A stretch of DNA of 64,000 bases, taken from contig CAZXQO010000015.1 in NCBI GenBank assembly GCA_964643075.1, positions 1-64,000 of the forward strand, read 5' to 3'. Within the stretch, counting starts at the first letter, position 1. Each line of letters starts with the position of its first letter. This stretch comes from Desulfocucumis sp964643075. GTDB taxonomy: Bacteria > Bacillota > Desulfotomaculia > Desulfotomaculales > Desulfocucumaceae. This document shows positions 54,224 to 62,871 of the stretch, one piece after another. The position numbers were made by a program, and so were the translations under genes. The notes below the pieces were generated by a model. That model saw nothing but the letters and a program-made list of their open reading frames with translations, ran no database searches and had not been told where the DNA came from.

Positions 54224-55753
54224 TTAGCTGCCCTGTCCGGTCGCCGGCGTTTCGCTCTGCCCTGTGCCCGGCTGCTTTAGAGGCTCCCCATTTTGAAACT
54301 CACCTTCAAATATTACTTTTCCCTGGTCGTCCAGTAATTTGCCCTGCCCGTTAAACTGCCCGCCGGCAAAAGCGCCGGTATATTTTACAGCGCCGATAGG
54401 ATAGTATAATGTGCCCTCGCCGGAATACTGGCTGTTGGCAAAGGCTCCTTCATAAACCAGCAGGCCGTTCTCATTAAACAACTGCCCTGCACCGCTGTAG
54501 CTACCGTCAAGGAATGCACCCTTGAATTTTACAGCACCGTTGGCGTAGAATTCCGTTCCTTCCCCGGTGCGGTTACCGGCGTCAAAGGCCCCTTCATAGA
54601 CAAGCATATTTTTTTCGTTGAAAATTTTCCCGGCACCAGTGTATTCACCATTTTTAAACTCACCCTGGTAATAAAGTATCCCATTTTCATCATACAATTT
54701 ACCCTGGCCGCTATATTCTCCGTTCTGAAATTCTCCCTGGTAAAAGGGCCTGCCGGCTGCATCAAACAATTTCCCAGGGCCATTATATTCACCGTTTTTA
54801 AATTCTCCCTGGTAGTATACTTTTCCATTTTTAGCATAGGAGGCCCCCTGACCATTTAACTGGCCATTAAGAAATTCACCCTGAAACAGCAGTACTCCCT
54901 CCTCATTGTACAGGCTGCCCTGACCTTTGTACTGCCCATTTTCAAACTGACCCTCATATTTGACCTTTCCCCCGGCGGCAAAGTATTCTGTACCCTGCCC
55001 CGCAAATGCCCCGGTAGAAAACCCTCCCTGATAAACCAGGGCTCCCTGCTCATCGTATAACTTCCCCGGGCCGCTGTATTGACCGTTTTCAAATTGCCCT
55101 TTGTATTTTACTTTCCCGCTGGCATACAATTCAGTACCCTGACCGCCGTACACCCCATTGCTAAAATCACCATGGTAGAGTAATGTACCTTTTATGTCGT
55201 ATAATTTCCCTGGGCCATTGTAAATGTCGTTTAAAAAGCCTCCCTGATAGAGAATGCCTCCATTTTCGTTGAAAAAAGAACCATTGCCGCTTTTTAGGCC
55301 GTTTTCAAACTGGCCCTCATAAATTATGCCGCCGTCTGGACGAAAAAGTTTCCCCCTGCCGGAATATATGCCCTCCAACAAATCCCCTTCGTACTGCAAA
55401 ATCCCTTTTTCATCATACAGTCTTGCCTTGCCGGTATAGATAATTGCCTGTTCGGGTGTCCTTTGAAGTCTGGCCATCTGGCCAGCGTTAAAATATTTGG
55501 GCGCAAATTTGTATATTCCCAACCCTATAAGCAAGAAAATCAGCAAAATTATAATTATAAGCTTTTTAGATATATAGTAGTTTCCCATACCGACATAATC
55601 CTTCAGGGAGATGGTTTTTCCATAAAGGATCTTTTTAGCTTCGGTAATAAATTTTTTAGCTATGGTTTTGGGAAGTACCTTTAGCTTTTTAATTGGCACC
55701 AAAACCATTTTTATGAAAGGTGCCAGTGTTGATTTTAATAGTTTTTCTATCAC
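54224..55753 (-). CDS. membrane-anchored MORN-repeat protein
   Basis: The protein has 509 residues. A basic, helical N-terminal region (1-63) and one membrane helix (about 65-85, LIIIILLIFLLIGLGIYKF) precede 15 to 16 MORN-like repeats of about 23 residues (consensus YxGxFxNGxYxGxGxLYxxxG), covering about residues 110-490. A Pro/Gly/Gln tail follows. The start is GTG 55753, preceded by AAAGGGG. It ends 50 bp before the start of the giant gene and is probably the first gene of the baseplate operon. MORN arrays form rigid rods or bind lipids. In this place it may anchor the injection system at the membrane; this is inferred. Confidence 0.8.
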   Translation of the reverse strand: MIEKLLKSTLAPFIKMVLVPIKKLKVLPKTIAKKFITEAKKILYGKTISLKDYVGMGNYYISKKLIIIILLIFLLIGLGIYKFAPKYFNAGQMARLQRTPEQAIIYTGKARLYDEKGILQYEGDLLEGIYSGRGKLFRPDGGIIYEGQFENGLKSGNGSFFNENGGILYQGGFLNDIYNGPGKLYDIKGTLLYHGDFSNGVYGGQGTELYASGKVKYKGQFENGQYSGPGKLYDEQGALVYQGGFSTGAFAGQGTEYFAAGGKVKYEGQFENGQYKGQGSLYNEEGVLLFQGEFLNGQLNGQGASYAKNGKVYYQGEFKNGEYNGPGKLFDAAGRPFYQGEFQNGEYSGQGKLYDENGILYYQGEFKNGEYTGAGKIFNEKNMLVYEGAFDAGNRTGEGTEFYANGAVKFKGAFLDGSYSGAGQLFNENGLLVYEGAFANSQYSGEGTLYYPIGAVKYTGAFAGGQFNGQGKLLDDQGKVIFEGEFQNGEPLKQPGTGQSETPATGQGS

Positions 55754-56061
55754 GGTGATTACCCCTTTAAATTAACGGCACTAATATTGCATCATATAAG
55801 GACAGTATAAAACGGAAAATTTAAAATCAGACTGGCTAATCCTTCAGTCCATATAAATCCCAAGTAATATCTTGCTAATAAATTCATAATTTTGAAAATT
55901 ATTTTCGACAGATGCTTCCAATATACCTCCTTATCCTGCAGCAAATCCAAATATAATCATTAATTTTCTTCTCCACAGTAATAAATATTTAGTTTTCCGA
56001 CAAAGAGGATTACGCAAAATTTTGACAAAATATTATTTATTGATGTTAACGGAGGTGCACA
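55754..56061. other. divergent promoter region
   Basis: This 308-bp AT-rich spacer separates the MORN gene (leftward) from the CNB-SLC13 gene (rightward). Both would have promoters here. I see no hairpin or operator that I can assign with confidence. Confidence 0.4.
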
Positions 56062-57918
56062 ATGGATCTAACCGTGGAAGAACTCACCGGCAATTTGATG
56101 GCGCATCCTGTTTTTACCTCCTGCGAACCCCATAATTTGGCCCGATTATTGCCAAATATTTCAGAAAAGGTGCTGGACAGCGGTGAGGTGCTGTATAAAA
56201 CCGGTACTCCGGCCACCCATTTATACCTGGTTTTACGCGGAGGTATAAATATATCGACGGACAAGCAGCAAGCCGCTGCTATAACTGGAGACCTGCTGGG
56301 GGAAGAAACGGTTGTGGGTGAGGAGTTTTACCTGACAGATGCGGTGGCCTTAGGGCCCACCACTGTAACGGCTATACCCCGGGAGTCGCTGCAAAGTCTC
56401 CTGGACAGTGAGCCGCACCTGATCAGAGATTTCTATTCTTCTCTTTTCAACCGCTTCACGGGCATCAAAACGGAGCTGGCTGTTAATAAAGAAACTGATG
56501 AAAATATTCAAAAATCTTTTTCTTTTACGGATACTCTGGGTTGGATACTAACCATCCTTGCACCGGCACTGATTTTGTATTTAAGTTCCAACATCGGGCT
56601 GGATTGGAATTCCAGGCTGTTCTTTTGTGTGTTAAGCATTGCCATTATCATGTGGACCTTCAGCCTGACCCCTTCTTTTTTAATACCCGGCATTTTGTCT
56701 GTACTTTGCATGCTATTTCTGGGCATAGCACCTTCTGAAGTAGTGCTTTCAGGCTTTACATCGGGGAGCTTTTTTATGGCCATGAGCGTCTTTGGACTTA
56801 CTGCGGTGCTTATTGCGTCAGGGGCTACCTACCGCCTGGTGCTTATTACCCTTAAATTCATTCCTCACAACCGGTTTGCCTATACCATGGTTATGTTTTT
56901 TACCGGATTTGCCATGACTCCCATTATACCCACTTATAGCGGGCGGGTAAGTATAATGAGCTCACCGCTGTTGGATATAGTAGAAGCGCTCAAATACAGG
57001 CCTTCGGGTAAGGCCGCCACCCAGCTAATCGCAGCCGCTTTTTCCGGCACCACCCATTTCGCCAGCGTCTTCCTGACCGGCACGTCTATCAATTTCCTGA
57101 TTTATGGACTGCTGCCCCTCCAGACCAGAATGCAATTCACCTGGGGCTACTGGGCACTGGCGGCTTCCGTTTTTGCCGGCGTATCCATTTTGTTTTACTT
57201 ACTAATTATGTTTTTCATGTTTCGCAGCAAAGAGATACCGGAGATATCCAGAGACAGATTAGAAACCCAGCTTAAAATACTGGGCCCGTTGAGTTCCAAG
57301 GAATGGATTGCCCTGGCGGGGATTTTGCTTTTTATCATTGCGGTGGTAACTTCATCGATTCATAAAATAGATACACCCTGGATAGGGCTGGCGGTATTAT
57401 ATATTTTTCTTGCCCTGGGCGTACTTACAGATGAAGAGTTCAGGAAAGGAATTAATTGGTCGTTCCTGGTTTACTTGGGCGTCATGATCGGGCTGGTAAA
57501 TACAATGACCTATCTGGAGCTGGACCAGTGGCTAATCGGACATTTCACGTGGATGAATCATTATCTGCAGGAAAGTTTTTATCTATTTGTACTGATTCTT
57601 ACACTGGTCATTACCTTGATGGGATTTGTGGTGGATGAATATACTACTATTACCTTTTTCGGTGCTGTTTTGATACCCATGGCCCTGCTCAACGGCATAA
57701 ACCCCTGGATTATGGGCTTTATAATCCTTACCGCTACAGGCTGGTGGCTGCTTCCCTACCAGGACGAGGATTTCTTGCTTTTCGGCGAAATTATCAATAC
57801 GAAGAAGAATATCTTCAGCCTGCCTGATTTTATTAAATTTAACGGGGTAACCATAGTTATCAGGATTGCCGCCATCTACGCCTCCATCCCCTTCTGGAAG
57901 TGGCTGGGGCTTCTTTAG
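56062..57918 (+). CDS. SLC13/DASS-like membrane protein with N-terminal cyclic-nucleotide-binding domain, second paralogue
   Basis: The 618-residue protein has the same domain plan as 20296-22191: a cNMP-type barrel (about 15-130: VLYKTGTPATHLYLVLRGGI) and about twelve membrane helices, with long shared blocks such as GFTSGSFFMAMSVFGL and SSIHKIDTPWIGL. At the two hairpin positions where the other paralogue has NGRVS and PNNAT, this one reads SGRVS and DEYTT. The Asn residues expected in SNT-like sodium/substrate motifs are lost. Transport may be altered or absent, leaving a sensor role. GGAGGTGC precedes the ATG. Confidence 0.8.
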   Translation: MDLTVEELTGNLMAHPVFTSCEPHNLARLLPNISEKVLDSGEVLYKTGTPATHLYLVLRGGINISTDKQQAAAITGDLLGEETVVGEEFYLTDAVALGPTTVTAIPRESLQSLLDSEPHLIRDFYSSLFNRFTGIKTELAVNKETDENIQKSFSFTDTLGWILTILAPALILYLSSNIGLDWNSRLFFCVLSIAIIMWTFSLTPSFLIPGILSVLCMLFLGIAPSEVVLSGFTSGSFFMAMSVFGLTAVLIASGATYRLVLITLKFIPHNRFAYTMVMFFTGFAMTPIIPTYSGRVSIMSSPLLDIVEALKYRPSGKAATQLIAAAFSGTTHFASVFLTGTSINFLIYGLLPLQTRMQFTWGYWALAASVFAGVSILFYLLIMFFMFRSKEIPEISRDRLETQLKILGPLSSKEWIALAGILLFIIAVVTSSIHKIDTPWIGLAVLYIFLALGVLTDEEFRKGINWSFLVYLGVMIGLVNTMTYLELDQWLIGHFTWMNHYLQESFYLFVLILTLVITLMGFVVDEYTTITFFGAVLIPMALLNGINPWIMGFIILTATGWWLLPYQDEDFLLFGEIINTKKNIFSLPDFIKFNGVTIVIRIAAIYASIPFWKWLGLL

Positions 57919-57922
57919 CGGG

Positions 57923-58309
57923 TTAAGGTATCATGGTCTTGGTTTGCCCCGGGCTAACAATCTGAATTACTCCTCCATAGGCGCACATTAACTTTGAGGA
58001 ATTATTTAGCGCCGGCATATTCGCCACCAGGACAGTCGGGCAACCGGGCACCCACGGAGCCGGTATAACCGGGGTGCAGGGCATAGGCGTTAAAACGCCC
58101 AAGGCTGCGGCTGTGGCAGAAGCCACAGCCGGATTGGCAATGGAATTACACATACCAAAGGGCATTATATTTAAAAATGGTACGTTATCCATAATGTTGG
58201 CATAAGGCATAGTGGTTACAGTCTTATTTGTTGGTAGTACCATCAGTGATGATGGTGCTACACCAAAACTGCATTGCAAGCTGGCACCACCGCAGACAAA
58301 AACACCCAT
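57923..58309 (-). CDS. DUF4280 PAAR-like spike tip protein (Afp10-like)
   Basis: The protein has about 128 residues and consists of PAAR-like repeats: VFVCGGASLQCSFGVAPS at the start, MDNVPFLNIMPFGMCNSIAN, MPCTPVIPAPWVPG and MCAYGGVIQIVSPGQTKTM at the end. DUF4280 proteins cap the spike of eCIS and T6SS-like particles and may bind metal through Cys/His at the tip. GGAGG seven bases before ATG 58309 sets the start. It is apart from the main structural operons but within the locus. Confidence 0.9.
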   Translation of the reverse strand: MGVFVCGGASLQCSFGVAPSSLMVLPTNKTVTTMPYANIMDNVPFLNIMPFGMCNSIANPAVASATAAALGVLTPMPCTPVIPAPWVPGCPTVLVANMPALNNSSKLMCAYGGVIQIVSPGQTKTMIP

Positions 58310-58343
58310 AAAAATACCTCCTGGCATATAATTTTGGGAACTA

Positions 58344-60260
58344 CTATGCGCCTGAGCGCAGCAGTTTATTTTTCAACTCCAGGTATTCCGTAGTAAAGTA
58401 CACCCCATTTTGCGCTTCCCTGTGGTCAAAACCATAAGCCCTCCTGCTCACCGCCAGTACCGGCGGAGCCTGTATCCTTTTCGCCACGGCAATGCCGGCA
58501 TACTGCCTCCACCACCGCTCCAGGTCAGCTATAAACTCGGCCGGGCCGGTGAAAAGCCTGCCAACCAGCCCAGGCTCGCAGCCTATTTTTTCTTCCAGCA
58601 CCCCTTCGTTATACCATGCCAGTATATCCCCTGGCGTGGCCCTATTCCAGTGCTCCATAAAGGCACGGAACAGGTAGTCGTGATAAGGGTAAATTATGGG
58701 ATCACCCTTCCCCTCATCCACCGCCTGGTCGGAGGAAAGCTCCGCGCTGGGGACGATTTCAATTATACCCCTGGGGATGACCTCCCTCCGGTACACCTTT
58801 TCATTTATATATTCCGCCAGGGAGTATACCTGATGTTTCCACAAATCCGCCAGGCAGGCGAAGAATCCTGCCAGGTCACCGTATAGCGTGGTATATCCGA
58901 CAGTCATTTCGCTCTTGTTGGCGTTACAGGTAAAACCACCCCCGAAGGCTGCAGCAATACCTGCCAGGACCCGGGAAGAGCGGTCACGGGCCTGGATATT
59001 CTCCAGTACCGAAGAAGTTACCTTCAAGGTGAAACTGGTTCCGGTAGCGGGATTCAGCACCGGGGTCCCGCTGATCTTGCTTACCGTATAATCCACGGCT
59101 TCCTGAATAGGCATGACGGCATATAAACAGCCCAGATTACCAGCCATTTCCAGGGCAAGGTTCCTGGTGGTTAGAGAATTAAATTTACTGGGCATATTCA
59201 CCAGCAACACATTCTCCGGCCCCAATATTTTTGCGTATATTGCAGCGGCGAGGGCCGAGTCAATGCCGCCGGAGAGGCCTATCACCACTTTATTTATACC
59301 AACGGACTGCAGGAATTTTTCCGTACCGTAGGCCACGGCCTGATAAACACTGTCTATATCCCTGTCATCCGGCGGAGCCACTGCGGTTGTACTCCCCCGC
59401 CCCGGGGTCAGGTCCAGTTCCACTATTTCCGTGACCGGGATGAATGGCCTGCAGCAATGGATCACGTCCCCCATGCAGCCATATACAGTACTGCATCCGT
59501 CAAAGGTATACACGGTCTTGCCGTTGTTCTGAATACCAACATTGTTGACGTATATCAGTGGGACACCGTATTTCCCGGCCTGACCGCCAAAAACCCGGTT
59601 GCGCTTGTTGTTTTTGCCCAGGGTAAAAGGAGAGCTGGAAATATTCACAAACAAGTCCACCGGCCCGTTAGCGTAAATCATTTCTATGGGCTTAATGAAA
59701 TAATCATCACTCCAGCCGTCTTCACACAGTATACAGCCCAGAGACAATATTTTACCGGCAATATCCAAACGCACCGGCCGCAGCAGTTCCCCGGGGCTTT
59801 TACCCTCCTCTGCAGCCAGTTTACGCAGGCTGTAAAAATGCCGGGTGTCGTCAAACTCCCTGTAATTGGGGTGCAATGTTTTGATGCGGAAGGGATAGGG
59901 GAAATTTTCCCCACCGTGCAGCCGTCCGTTACGGGCCACAAAAAAAGCGTTGTATTTGCGCACCCTGCCATCGTTGCCCTTTTTGTCCCAGTCCACGGCG
60001 ACATTGCCGAACAGTACTCCTATGTCCTTAGAAGCGTCAACAACTTTACGGCCGTAGTATTCACAATCCCGTAAGAATCCCTGCTGTTCCCAGGTATCGC
60101 CCAAAAGATAGCCGGGGATGGACATTTCCGGAAATATTATCAGATCAGCATCCTGTTGCCGGGCCTTGTCAATCATAGCCAACATAGCTTCCGTATTCAA
60201 ATCAGGCCTCCCTGGGACAACTTCCATTTGCCCCAGGGCAACCCTAATCATATCAGCCAT
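58344..60260 (-). CDS. nadE: glutamine-dependent NAD+ synthetase
   Basis: This 638-residue bifunctional enzyme amidates deamido-NAD in the last step of NAD synthesis. The N-terminal nitrilase-type glutaminase (about 1-280) has the catalytic Glu in IIFPEMSIPGYLLGD and Cys in LGCILCEDGWSDDYF. The C-terminal synthetase has the ATP-binding SGGIDSALAA loop and IEIVPSAELSSDQ. AAGGAGTGA precedes the ATG. It is an ordinary housekeeping gene just outside the injection-system locus. Confidence 0.95.
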   Translation of the reverse strand: MADMIRVALGQMEVVPGRPDLNTEAMLAMIDKARQQDADLIIFPEMSIPGYLLGDTWEQQGFLRDCEYYGRKVVDASKDIGVLFGNVAVDWDKKGNDGRVRKYNAFFVARNGRLHGGENFPYPFRIKTLHPNYREFDDTRHFYSLRKLAAEEGKSPGELLRPVRLDIAGKILSLGCILCEDGWSDDYFIKPIEMIYANGPVDLFVNISSSPFTLGKNNKRNRVFGGQAGKYGVPLIYVNNVGIQNNGKTVYTFDGCSTVYGCMGDVIHCCRPFIPVTEIVELDLTPGRGSTTAVAPPDDRDIDSVYQAVAYGTEKFLQSVGINKVVIGLSGGIDSALAAAIYAKILGPENVLLVNMPSKFNSLTTRNLALEMAGNLGCLYAVMPIQEAVDYTVSKISGTPVLNPATGTSFTLKVTSSVLENIQARDRSSRVLAGIAAAFGGGFTCNANKSEMTVGYTTLYGDLAGFFACLADLWKHQVYSLAEYINEKVYRREVIPRGIIEIVPSAELSSDQAVDEGKGDPIIYPYHDYLFRAFMEHWNRATPGDILAWYNEGVLEEKIGCEPGLVGRLFTGPAEFIADLERWWRQYAGIAVAKRIQAPPVLAVSRRAYGFDHREAQNGVYFTTEYLELKNKLLRSGA

Positions 60261-60416
60261 CTCAAATCACTCCTTACATAGATTATATTGCATTTTTGTT
60301 TATTAGAAAATTGTTAACCAACTTTTGCTTCCCTGCATAATCGCCAGCCTGGCCGCCAGCAGGGGAGAATATTACAGCTATCGCTGATTATACGCCTGGT
60401 AAGTTAAATTAAACCT
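60261..60416. other. intergenic
   Basis: Together with 60417-60577 this makes 317 bp between nadE and the MarR gene. This part shows no feature I can support; the hairpin and promoter that follow are listed separately. Confidence 0.4.
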
Positions 60417-60456
60417 AAAAGGGCGCCTCACCGTAAAGTGGGGTGCCCTTTTTACT
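60417..60456. terminator. orphan intrinsic terminator
   Basis: AAAAGGGC..CCTCAC pairs with GTGGGG..GCCCTTTT, with T-rich sequence on both sides. No gene ends into it from either side, since nadE runs left and marR right. It may insulate the marR promoter or mark a lost gene. Confidence 0.7.
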
Positions 60457-60500
60457 ATGTTTGTAAATTTTGTCAAGATAAAAAAGAGCCTGGTTTAATA

Positions 60501-60543
60501 TTGACAAAAAATTAAGCGTATGATATTTTGGGACTGGAAATAT
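60501..60543 (+). promoter_or_regulatory. promoter and possible operator of the MarR-type gene
   Basis: TTGACA (60501-60506), 17-bp spacer, TATTTT (60524-60529). ATATTT (60523-60528) and AAATAT (60538-60543) form an inverted repeat overlapping the -10, the usual place for autorepression by a MarR protein. This is a pattern match only. Confidence 0.5.
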
Positions 60544-60577
60544 TCGTTGGACGCAATTAATTTTACGGGGTGTTTTT

Positions 60578-61057
60578 TTGAACAGCAACAGCGATATATA
60601 CGAATTTCTACTGGATAATGTTCAGAAGATAATTGTTCCTGAAGAGCTCATTACCTTGGAATTATCGATATCCCGGTTTGAGCTTTTAGCTTTACAGCTT
60701 TCCGAAAAGTTTCAAATCATTACCATGAGCAATCTGGCCCAGGGTATGGCTGTGCCCATGAGCACTGCCACCGGAATCGTGGACCGCCTGGTTAAAAGAG
60801 GGCTGCTGAAAAGGGGCAGGAGTGAAGAGGACCGCAGGGTCGTTACAGTATCCCTTACTGACAACGGTAAGGCTTTGGTAGAGGATTTTAAAAAACATTT
60901 TCGTGATTTTCTTGACAGGATACGAAGTTTACTTACTGAAGAAGAATTTGAAACGGGTCTGAAGTTGGTGCGCAAAGTAATACTGGGATTCCAAAAAGGT
61001 GTGCAGAATTCGGAACAAGAACCGGTACAGCGGAGAAGAAGCATCAAAATAGAATGA
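60578..61057 (+). CDS. MarR-family transcriptional regulator
   Basis: The 159-residue protein has a winged helix-turn-helix: ITMSNLAQGMAVPMSTATGI with the recognition helix, then the beta-wing KRGRSEEDRRVVTVSLTDNG, the MarR signature. Flanking helices form the dimer. The start is TTG 60578, with GGGGTG upstream. It may control itself and the downstream radical SAM and ArsA-like genes; the ligand is unknown. Confidence 0.9.
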   Translation: MNSNSDIYEFLLDNVQKIIVPEELITLELSISRFELLALQLSEKFQIITMSNLAQGMAVPMSTATGIVDRLVKRGLLKRGRSEEDRRVVTVSLTDNGKALVEDFKKHFRDFLDRIRSLLTEEEFETGLKLVRKVILGFQKGVQNSEQEPVQRRRSIKIE

Positions 61058-61333
61058 CATGGGTTACACAGTGGTAAAGCCTGGAGCAAGTACCGTTATT
61101 CAAGGTTACGGCGGCAAACGACAGTTCAAAGTGGACATGATGGTGAATCTCCTTCATTGATTGGCAAATGTTAATACCCAAATCTTCCTGGCTGCCTGGT
61201 AAAGGACTTCTATCCTCCAACGTTTGATATATTAAACAAAGCCCCTTAGGGGCATCAAAGCGATTGGCTAAAGAAAAAAGATAAGCCGAAACAATCCTAA
61301 TATTAGGATTTAAGAAGAGGGGAGGAAGTATAT

Positions 61334-62695
61334 ATGAAGGTGATGTTGATTCAACCACCCAGTAGCTTTAAGGTCATGGATAAGACCAGTATCTATGAGC
61401 CATTGGCGCTGGAGTACCTGGGGGCCATGCTTAAAGAAGAAAAACATGATGTGATTTTGCATGATGCCCGCCTGGAGCCCGATTATGAATCGGTATTCCG
61501 CTCTTATGAACCGGATATTGTCGGCCTGACCGGCTTCACGCCTCATCTGAATATTATCAAGCAGATAGCCGCCGGGCTAAAGCTCATCGATCCGAAAGTG
61601 TTTATCATCGTGGGAGGACATCATGCAACAGTTAAGCCCGAAGATTTTAACTGTAAGGATATCGATTTGGTAGTCCGGGGAGAGGGAGTTGTAACGCTGA
61701 GGGAGGTTGTGAAATGTCTTAAAGGAAGTCTATCCTTTGAAGACATTCCAGGTCTGGGTATTCCAGGTCTTGAGATGTTTCTGACAACGCACAGGTCCCA
61801 CCCGAGTCTGGATGCCCTCCCACTCCCGGACCGTTACCTGACGTCCAAATACAGGAACTCATACTTTCATGAGTGGATGAAACCCCTTGCCTCCATCCGC
61901 ACTTCATTAGGATGTGTAAGCCGTTGCAGCTTCTGTGCCCTTTGGGCGATAACCGATGGACAGTATCTGCAACGCCAGCCGGAAAAGATTGTAGAAGAAT
62001 TAATAGCCATAGAGGAGAAATATGTTTTCTTTTGTGACGATGAATCGATGTGCGATTGGCACAGGATGGATAGATTAGCGGATCAAATTAAAGAAGCGGG
62101 CATTAAGAAAAAATATTTTCTATATGCCAGGGTGGACACTATTGTCAAACACCCGGATTTGTTCGCCAAATGGAAAGAAATTGGATTAGTCCAAGTATTT
62201 ATTGGTTTTGAGAGCTTCACCAACGATCGTTTAGGAGATTTAAAGAAAGGTATAACTGTGGAGCAGCAGATAGAAGCGGCAAAAATCTGTAACAATTTGA
62301 AAATAAATATTTACGGTTCCTTTATAGTCGACCCGTCTTTTACCAGAAAAGACTTCAATGCTCTCGCTTCTTATATCCGGCGGCTCAAGCCGACTTTCGC
62401 CATAATGCCAATTTTAACTCCTTTCCCGGGCACAGAATTGTATAATAAAAGAAGGGACGAATTAACTACAGACAAACCGGAATTGTACGACCTTGTCCAC
62501 GCCGTTTTGCCTACAACTTTACCACTCAAAGAGTTCTACTCCGAATACATCAAATTGTGGTCAAAAGCTACCACGTTATCCCGTTTTATTAAGGTTATAG
62601 GTTTATATGAGAAGGGCCACAGGCTATCAGTAATTAGGGACTTTATATATTTGTACAAAGAATTTAAGCAGCTTATCCTATGCACGATTAACTAG
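61334..62695 (+). CDS. B12-binding-domain radical SAM protein
   Basis: In 453 residues, an N-terminal Rossmann-like cobalamin-binding-type domain (about 1-140) has PDIVGLTGFTPHLN and FIIVGGHHATVKPEDF. The radical SAM core (about 180-380) binds its [4Fe-4S] cluster through CVSRCSFC. The usual DxHxxG cobalamin motif is not clear (DVILHDARLE in its place), so B12 may bind base-on or not at all. Relatives include BchE-like cyclases, hopanoid methylases and phosphonate or lipid methyltransferases. The C-terminus is helical and basic. GGGGAGG precedes the ATG. The substrate is unknown. The spacer before it (61058-61333) holds only a GCCCCTTAGGGGC hairpin and short unsupported frames. Confidence 0.85.
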   Translation: MKVMLIQPPSSFKVMDKTSIYEPLALEYLGAMLKEEKHDVILHDARLEPDYESVFRSYEPDIVGLTGFTPHLNIIKQIAAGLKLIDPKVFIIVGGHHATVKPEDFNCKDIDLVVRGEGVVTLREVVKCLKGSLSFEDIPGLGIPGLEMFLTTHRSHPSLDALPLPDRYLTSKYRNSYFHEWMKPLASIRTSLGCVSRCSFCALWAITDGQYLQRQPEKIVEELIAIEEKYVFFCDDESMCDWHRMDRLADQIKEAGIKKKYFLYARVDTIVKHPDLFAKWKEIGLVQVFIGFESFTNDRLGDLKKGITVEQQIEAAKICNNLKINIYGSFIVDPSFTRKDFNALASYIRRLKPTFAIMPILTPFPGTELYNKRRDELTTDKPELYDLVHAVLPTTLPLKEFYSEYIKLWSKATTLSRFIKVIGLYEKGHRLSVIRDFIYLYKEFKQLILCTIN

Positions 62696-62788
62696 ATTTC
62701 ATATAAAATAATTCATCACAATTCATTACTATTTATTTACAGCTACTGCATTCTCATGATATTAAATGATAATCAAAAATTTTTCTAA

Positions 62789-62847
62789 AATTATTTCGCA
62801 ATACGAAATAATTGTTAGCCGTAGTTATTGCTAATGCAATAACTACG
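62789..62847. promoter_or_regulatory. two adjacent inverted repeats ahead of the ArsA-like gene
   Basis: AATTATTTCG-CAATA-CGAAATAATT (62789-62813) is a perfect 10-bp inverted repeat. CGTAGTTATTG (62820-62830) pairs with CAATAACTACG (62837-62847) as a second, 11-bp one. They lie 25-80 bp before the gene start. The first looks like an operator, the second like a leader hairpin; no T-run follows. Confidence 0.5.
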
Positions 62848-62871
62848 CTGGAACTGAGGGGGAGTGTTTAG

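Noticed and set aside
22759..58309. Prophage as explanation for the tail genes
   Set aside because: No head, portal, terminase, lysis or integrase genes. DUF4255, DUF4157, DUF4280 and the AAA+ ATPase mark an eCIS instead.
61044..61358. 104-residue minus-strand frame between marR and the radical SAM gene, possible transposase piece
   Set aside because: No recognisable motif. It overlaps the start of the next gene and has no ribosome site.
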